Shown: in pieces, positions 26,201 to 30,138 of the stretch | Numbering within the stretch: the first letter of the stretch is position 1 | How the letters are laid out: each line of letters starts with the position of its first letter | DNA from: a virus | IMG/VR virus record: IMGVR_UViG_3300020174_001390 | Location: 1-30,138 of that record | Length of the DNA stretch: 30,138 nucleotides | Reading direction: 5' to 3' (one strand) | Notes under the pieces: generated by a model | Told to the model about the DNA's origin: nothing | Database searches by the model: none | What the model saw: the letters and a program-made list of their open reading frames with translations, nothing else | Program-made: the position numbers and the translations under genes

Positions 26201-29200
26201 TCGCACCACGCAAAGAAAGGAAAATATCTCCAGCTCCTGATCCAAAAACTTCCACAAGACCTTGTTCTATTCCAGTTAAATCTTTAGAAACCGCATATCG
26301 CTCAGCTTCAGCGACATTACCCTCTTTAATTGCTTTATTATATTTGTCTTGAATTGCAAGACCAGCTTTAAGAAAAGTACTCACGAGACTTATTGTCTGA
26401 ATCACTCTACCGATTATTGGAAGTTTACTTAAAAGTTTTGGTCCAATTTTACTAATAATCTTACCAAGACCTTTAAATTTTCCACCAAGATTTCCAAGTA
26501 ATTTTCCGGTTTTGCCGCCTCTTCTACTTCCCATATCTGAAAGTTTATCACCAAAATTTCCTATACCTTTAGAAACTTTATCTCCAGTACTTCCTTTTCT
26601 GAACATAGCAACTTCTCTTTTTTTACCTTCCTTATCTGTAAAAGTTCTTGTTTTTACATTTTCGTTAATTCTATTAGTCATCTCGCGCAAAGCGGCATCA
26701 GTTACAACATACTGATTTGCAGCGGTAGACAACGCATTTGCAAGAGCGAAACCCTTATTTGCGGCTTCTTCTCCAGAGACTGTAAAATTACTAAGAACGG
26801 CATTGATACCAAAAAGTTGTGCGCCAAGATTGCCTAAGGCTCCTAAATTCTGTCTAGATTCATCAGTACCACTAGCAAGCGAATCCGATTTTTTGTTGTT
26901 TATTTTCGGTTCTTTTTTTTCCTCAGTACTAGTAGAACCACCACCTAATTTCTGAGCAATTAATCTAGCAATATCCCCGGCAGTTTTCCTAATAACTGCT
27001 ATATTATTATCTATTGATTGTAATAAGGAACATTCATCACAATCTGACGTTTTTTCTGAAACAGAACCGCCACCTTTTGCAGCGCCACCTTTTACAGCGC
27101 CAATCAAAGCGCTCATCTGATTATCTATTGATTCTAATAACTTATTGTCAGAAACTTTTGCTGGAGACTTACCAACGTTAAATGTACTCTTTAAATCATT
27201 ATCTTGTTGCTCTTTCTTCTTCGCTCCTATTATCTTCGTAGCGGTTTTACTAAATTCCCCAAAAGAAGATTGAGTTCCCGTTTGACCTGCCGCCGTTGCA
27301 TCCATTTGAGCAGAAGTATTTATACTTTGTTTTAGTGAAGTTCTACGAGCTACTATTTGCTCCTCTAGTGTCTTTTTCAGTTCTTCTCGTTTTTTTAGTA
27401 ACTCTGTTTCCGAGTCCTCTGCTGCAAGAAGTGCTTCTACGACCCTGTCACGAGCAGCTTCTTCTAGTTGCATCTGCTTTGCTAGTTCTTGTGCAGGTTT
27501 TTCGCTCTCTGCTATCTCACCTTCTCTTTTTGCAACACCATCTTGCAAATTGCCTTTTTCTCTAAGTAATGCCGAGCGTTTTTCATCAGAGAGGTCTCTT
27601 TTATTCAAATTTGAGTTAATCTCTTCAATTCTGCCTTTTCTACTATCAATCCCCCCCTGCTCTTGACGCTTTACAGCTTCGCTCTGGGCGGCAGCCTGCT
27701 CGTATGCTTTCTTTGTTTCCATGAGTGCGGCATTATTATTCCTATTCTCTTGCTTCAAGGTAGCCATCACCTGATCGTTAGCCGTGACCGCGCTAGTGTT
27801 ATCAACTAGAGCAGAAGCTAATCCAGAAATTTCAGGAGAAACATTTTTATCGTTCGCAAGCGCTTCCTGTGACTTTGTTGTTCCGGCTAATTCAGAGGAT
27901 CTACCGGTAAGCGCTTTTAATTCTTCAACTTTTGCTTGCTTTGCGGCTGCTTCCGCAGTTTCTTTTTTTCCTGCTTTTTCATCGAAACTCAATGGATCAA
28001 AATCTTTTGGGATGGTGCTAGAAGCACGTTTCTGCTCAATACCTTCCTCTTCAAACAAATCGGTCTCTCTACGATTTATTTGTGGTTTCTCTTCAACGGT
28101 GGGTGCTTTAAAACCCGTTGGAGGACCTACTGTAAACCCTGCCGTTTTTCCAAAACCTTGCTTTATCTTGCTGGGGTCGGCAACGTTCCTGCTTTTTTCG
28201 CCAGAGATAAAACTTGCAATTTGAGTATCAGAAGCAGGTTTTGCAAATTGACTAGCGCCCTTTCTTACCTTGGTTGAAAAAGCTTCACTCTCAGGGCGTT
28301 TACGAACAGGAGCAGAAACCTTTTTAATATTAGGAGAAAAAGTAGCGCGATCAATTTTTTCAAAGATATTTCTAAACGCCTCTTCGCCGGATTTATTAAT
28401 TGTATCTACAAGATTTGATACTCTGGCAACGATGGGTTCAGTTTTCTTTTCGGGACCGCCCTGTGCGGGAGTGTCCTGTGTTTCTTCATCTTTTGGCGAT
28501 CTAGCGAAGAAATCTTGGAATGTGGGTGGAGAATTTATTATTTCCTGTTCTTTTTTTTGTATTTCTTCTCTTTTTGCGGCAGCTATCCCACTCGGTAACT
28601 TTTTCTTTTCTTTCTCTTCTGCAATTTTCTCATTAGCATTGTAGTCATCACTAATCCGAGCGCCGTTCTCATGAAGCGTCTCAGAGAGGCTTTGCATCAT
28701 ATCGCGTGTGTTCAGAAGACTGTCACCAAACTGCTTTACGATAGCGGGTACGTCTTTTACCGACCCAAACAATTCATCTAAACCGGACTCCAGAGTAGCC
28801 ATAGCAATTTCTGGGGTCGTTATGCCCGAAAAGTCTAACCCACCAACTTCTTCCCACGAAAAAGGATGTTCATCTCCGTTCCTAAAAGTTTCCCCGCTTA
28901 TCTTTTGAATCTTACTGGGATCACCAAAGTAACTATCCCCGAAGTTAATTTTCTCGGAGAATTGCATACTCTCGTGTTCTCTTGCCGCCTTTCCCGCCGA
29001 AGAGCCAGGACGGTAATCCTTTGACCTTTGGTCAAACTTATAATTTTCAAAACCTTGGTGGACGCCGGGGGTGTTAGATTCATCTTGATTATAAGGTATC
29101 GAAGATGATTCAGGTTTAGGTATGGCTTTGCTGGCATTGGCGAGGAGTTCAATCACTTCTTCAGCGATGCCTTTTGCTGCCGGTGAACCATAAGTATGTC

Positions 29201-30138
29201 TACCTCTAGTAACCTGCCCTCCAGCAGCAAATCCAGCAACCCCATGCTTATTCATTCTATCTAGATTTGCTTTACCGATACTTGCGGCAGCCTTTTCGTT
29301 AACAACAAACTCGCCCGGCGTTAAAAGCGCAGGAACAGTATCAGATGGAGAACCGCCCTTGGCAAATTTTTGAATAGCACCGCCAAAGAATTTTTTTCCC
29401 GCTTTCCCCTTTTGCGTTTTAGGTTCAGTCTTTTTCTCTAAGACTCTTTCATCTTGAATTAGATTAATCGTACCAAAATCCATAGTGTTAGGACCATGAG
29501 TTAATCTTTTATTTGTTAATATACCAGCAAGTTCTTGGTCAACTTCAGACTTTGGAAAAATAGCACCGCCAATAACTTTGTTGCCTATTTCATTTTCTCT
29601 AACTTTGTCTTTCCTGCTTTTTACTTCTGCTAACTGACCGTTTAAAAGACCATCCAATCTTGAACTAGTGGCATCCTTTCCTGATTTTGTTTTAGCGCCT
29701 GTAATAACCTTGGCTGCCTTTAACAGATTCTCAAATTTTATACCTCTAATTCTATTATCTTTTTCATCAATGTATTCTTTATATTCTACTGGTGCTTTAT
29801 CTTTATAGTCCTCTGGGTTTAATTGTAACCTGTTTAGGGTAAATTTAACTTTATCATCTGGATTAAACCTTGTAGCAAATTTTTTCCCGGAAGGTTGTTT
29901 GAAAAACGGAGACTTAGCATTTTTATAAAACGTCTCTTGACCTGTTTTTATATACGGTGAAGAAGAATCATATTCTGAAACTTTTCCTCCATCATTATAC
30001 CTGTTCTCATTCATTGCGGCAAGAGTGCTAGTACCAATCTTGCTAACACTGCTCTTACGTATAACAAACTCGCCCGGAGTGAGCATAGCAGGAACAGTAT
30101 CGCGATTACCCGCTCCGGGAACAACACCGCCCGCAGCA
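23262..30138 (-). CDS. Tail tape-measure-like protein, 5' end cut by window edge
   Basis: The frame is open to the right edge (2,291 visible codons). The first ATG in the window (30086) is not the true start: upstream codons already encode GNRDTVPA, the first half of a repeated motif. Three DTVPA-(M/L)LTPGEFV motifs lie near the two ends; this Gly-rich 'PALLxPGEYV'-type signature is common in tape-measure proteins. The middle is helical and Ala/Glu/Lys/Gln-rich, with a long coiled coil (nt about 27310-27730) and a hydrophobic Gly/Leu/Ile segment (nt about 26345-26470), as expected for a protein filling the tail tube and possibly entering a membrane. A PD-(D/E)xK-like stretch lies at nt 29607-29744. 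It ends NLERTV-TAA, directly followed in frame by the giant gene. The role, setting tail length and aiding DNA ejection, is inferred from family features. Residue numbers in related entries count from the Met at 30086. Confidence 0.8.
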   Translation of the reverse strand, partial: AAGGVVPGAGNRDTVPAMLTPGEFVIRKSSVSKIGTSTLAAMNENRYNDGGKVSEYDSSSPYIKTGQETFYKNAKSPFFKQPSGKKFATRFNPDDKVKFTLNRLQLNPEDYKDKAPVEYKEYIDEKDNRIRGIKFENLLKAAKVITGAKTKSGKDATSSRLDGLLNGQLAEVKSRKDKVRENEIGNKVIGGAIFPKSEVDQELAGILTNKRLTHGPNTMDFGTINLIQDERVLEKKTEPKTQKGKAGKKFFGGAIQKFAKGGSPSDTVPALLTPGEFVVNEKAAASIGKANLDRMNKHGVAGFAAGGQVTRGRHTYGSPAAKGIAEEVIELLANASKAIPKPESSSIPYNQDESNTPGVHQGFENYKFDQRSKDYRPGSSAGKAAREHESMQFSEKINFGDSYFGDPSKIQKISGETFRNGDEHPFSWEEVGGLDFSGITTPEIAMATLESGLDELFGSVKDVPAIVKQFGDSLLNTRDMMQSLSETLHENGARISDDYNANEKIAEEKEKKKLPSGIAAAKREEIQKKEQEIINSPPTFQDFFARSPKDEETQDTPAQGGPEKKTEPIVARVSNLVDTINKSGEEAFRNIFEKIDRATFSPNIKKVSAPVRKRPESEAFSTKVRKGASQFAKPASDTQIASFISGEKSRNVADPSKIKQGFGKTAGFTVGPPTGFKAPTVEEKPQINRRETDLFEEEGIEQKRASSTIPKDFDPLSFDEKAGKKETAEAAAKQAKVEELKALTGRSSELAGTTKSQEALANDKNVSPEISGLASALVDNTSAVTANDQVMATLKQENRNNNAALMETKKAYEQAAAQSEAVKRQEQGGIDSRKGRIEEINSNLNKRDLSDEKRSALLREKGNLQDGVAKREGEIAESEKPAQELAKQMQLEEAARDRVVEALLAAEDSETELLKKREELKKTLEEQIVARRTSLKQSINTSAQMDATAAGQTGTQSSFGEFSKTATKIIGAKKKEQQDNDLKSTFNVGKSPAKVSDNKLLESIDNQMSALIGAVKGGAAKGGGSVSEKTSDCDECSLLQSIDNNIAVIRKTAGDIARLIAQKLGGGSTSTEEKKEPKINNKKSDSLASGTDESRQNLGALGNLGAQLFGINAVLSNFTVSGEEAANKGFALANALSTAANQYVVTDAALREMTNRINENVKTRTFTDKEGKKREVAMFRKGSTGDKVSKGIGNFGDKLSDMGSRRGGKTGKLLGNLGGKFKGLGKIISKIGPKLLSKLPIIGRVIQTISLVSTFLKAGLAIQDKYNKAIKEGNVAEAERYAVSKDLTGIEQGLVEVFGSGAGDIFLSLRGASGDAARAIAKSSALTAKANLDQAKNAELASEALEDLKSGSITAYDALAGAAGSNIRNFAEAKNATDEAIKANEEQKSGEGLITGRNILTLGGVLGESSGTKNKRIDTENEQLKKEADANFDKALSQSLPVIDSMSRGLISTGGNLDDFKRSLQELFPDVNFTDEQMRKLSRSFENTRKVMEENKKVFQAMNLGTRPLAYAIQGVSAEMDKLSKVASGSYNTLADASNILKAVATGAKVSDATFKSALDVVTNELEAFGGAGFGKISDTLVALEGGFSGARGALDSLRNDLLTFGIKSATADEFTDRFIESMLSGADEGSKDILRNLLADLTLSDSDLASIANGNFEPVLKKLEERGGEVFKELEPILNSLVSAQKDYLSIQNQLTDATRSRIEAEKNAINLQKEAASIIAEFSDKTLTASEQVGFADQSLATSGITDTSASGLSARLEANTQSAITSQDKLSRSGQRIDPTTGEIVKDESKPQLSSQEQQDEKTNLEDRTRENDEILAYARERVKIYQQEIAAAKQRLKLDQDAAKALLSGDVSKFAESTNASIAASAFRMGDTAQLQGLSGEALATGFDSLTDEEKAASAGTLESLGLSSGLADAASGTSPEIQKLQEEGKMYAEIIAQSGDKQVDLANAAEAAAKNLNEIAKIKFEQAQEEANQAIDEAATAAEDNSPEAIAKRRDQEYNKQLRQRASETDVMLNYEEGTKEYEQAIQEQMDAMRQQDQSLNIDQNNFATYAGGTDARSAQRRADQGGTRAGGSMRSVEDGPGFWEGIRGIYNDEIDGGVHYGGGAHTDNYGSLFRKKGGTIYASRGMFIPKGTDTVPAMLTPGEFVVNRAAVQRGNNLQLLRAMNGGDTASNGAPAPSSGGTAQMAAGGMVGYFNEGGQVAGGMGEFVTGFSQAIGQLGSAFGTFAKSVENLSQMKLSVDLAPTSVNVNVIGPMLSELTEQTKEIVLNAVVSEIKLNQLGNLERTV
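23621..23732 (-). repeat. TPGEFV motif, copy 3 (C-terminal)
   Basis: Near residue 2127: KGTDTVPAMLTPGEFVVN followed by RAAVQRGNNLQLLRAMNGG. A Gly/aromatic strand (GGTIYASRGMF) precedes it. It shares the whole layout of copies 1 and 2: Gly-rich lead, DTVPA, TPGEFV, then a helix ending in A/R-MN. Confidence 0.85.
26345..26470 (-). other. Hydrophobic segment of the tape-measure protein
   Basis: Residues about 1206-1247 are the longest hydrophobic stretch, containing LSKLPIIGRVIQTISLVSTF and KAGLAI, preceded by a Gly/Lys-rich run. Such segments in tape measures are thought to contact or cross the host membrane during ejection. It is amphipathic enough that a coiled helix is also possible. Confidence 0.45.
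26985..27145 (-). repeat. Duplicated LLxSIDN element around a CDEC motif
   Basis: LLESIDNQMSALI and LLQSIDNNIAVI lie about 38 residues apart, separated by a Gly/Ala/Lys linker and the acidic pair DCDEC. This looks like an internal duplication of a short helix in the tape measure. Confidence 0.55.
29250..29357 (-). repeat. TPGEFV motif, copy 2
   Basis: Residues 244-279: SDTVPALLTPGEFVVN followed by EKAAASIGKANLDRMN. It is preceded by FFGGAIQKFAKGG. Confidence 0.85.
29607..29744 (-). other. PD-(D/E)xK nuclease-like stretch within the tape measure
   Basis: Residues 115-160, between TPGEFV copies 1 and 2. GIKFENLLKAAKV resembles the leading helix with its conserved Glu (E119). SRLDGLLNGQLAEVKSRK supplies a D (145), then E-x-K (E154, K156) on the next strand. 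This order and spacing fit the PD-(D/E)xK core. The motif is short and no downstream helix is diagnostic, so it may be a degenerate or chance match. Confidence 0.4.
30009..30110 (-). repeat. TPGEFV motif, copy 1 (N-terminal)
   Basis: GNRDTVPAMLTPGEFVIRK followed by SSVSKIGTSTLAAMN, preceded by Gly-rich codons up to the window edge. It crosses the first in-window ATG, which shows that the gene begins further right. Confidence 0.85.

Noticed and set aside
30084-30086. ATG taken as the start of a 2,274-residue tape-measure gene
   Set aside because: The frame stays open to the window edge and the codons just upstream encode GNRDTVPA, the missing half of the repeated TPGEFV motif. The true start lies outside.

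Overview
The window is a densely packed late structural block of a tailed phage or prophage (Caudoviricetes). It holds five genes, all read from the minus strand, with no intergenic room: consecutive genes overlap by 1 nt, abut exactly, or are 8 and 12 nt apart. The DNA is AT-rich, uses standard stop codons (TAA and TAG), and shows no tRNA, insertion sequence, CRISPR array, integrase or host metabolic gene. The huge genes suggest a large-genome phage. The host cannot be read from the sequence; an aquatic source is only an impression from the protein style.

In transcription order, from the right edge to the left: (1) a tail tape-measure-like protein of at least 2,291 residues, cut by the right edge, with three copies of a DTVPA-(M/L)LTPGEFV motif and a short stretch resembling a PD-(D/E)xK nuclease core; (2) a 5,598-residue mosaic protein that fills more than half the window; (3) a 627-residue beta-rich protein of unknown fold, probably tail or baseplate; (4) a 260-residue unknown protein; (5) a protein of at least 1,259 residues, cut by the left edge, whose N-terminal part looks like a tail-hub (gp27/gpD/VgrG-type) protein.

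The centre of interest is the giant protein. I read it as a chain of beta-propellers and lectin-like domains. An N-terminal seven-unit propeller is interrupted after its second unit by a whole RCC1-like propeller of about nine repeats. Two concanavalin/LamG-like domains and a tract of short 'LxLFI' repeats follow. A second seven-unit FG-GAP (integrin-alpha-like) propeller follows, carrying insertions of about 250, 90 and 1,065 residues. The largest insertion contains two related Rossmann-like segments resembling class I glutamine-amidotransferase-like/DUF4350 modules. All domain names come from reading motifs by eye; no profile search or structure prediction was run.

Functionally the set fits tail assembly. 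The tape measure sets tail length, the hub-like and 627/260-residue proteins would form the tail tip or baseplate, and the giant protein would be a very long adhesin or receptor-binding tail-tip component. Every visible start is coupled to the preceding stop, so the five genes are probably one operon whose promoter and terminator lie outside the window.
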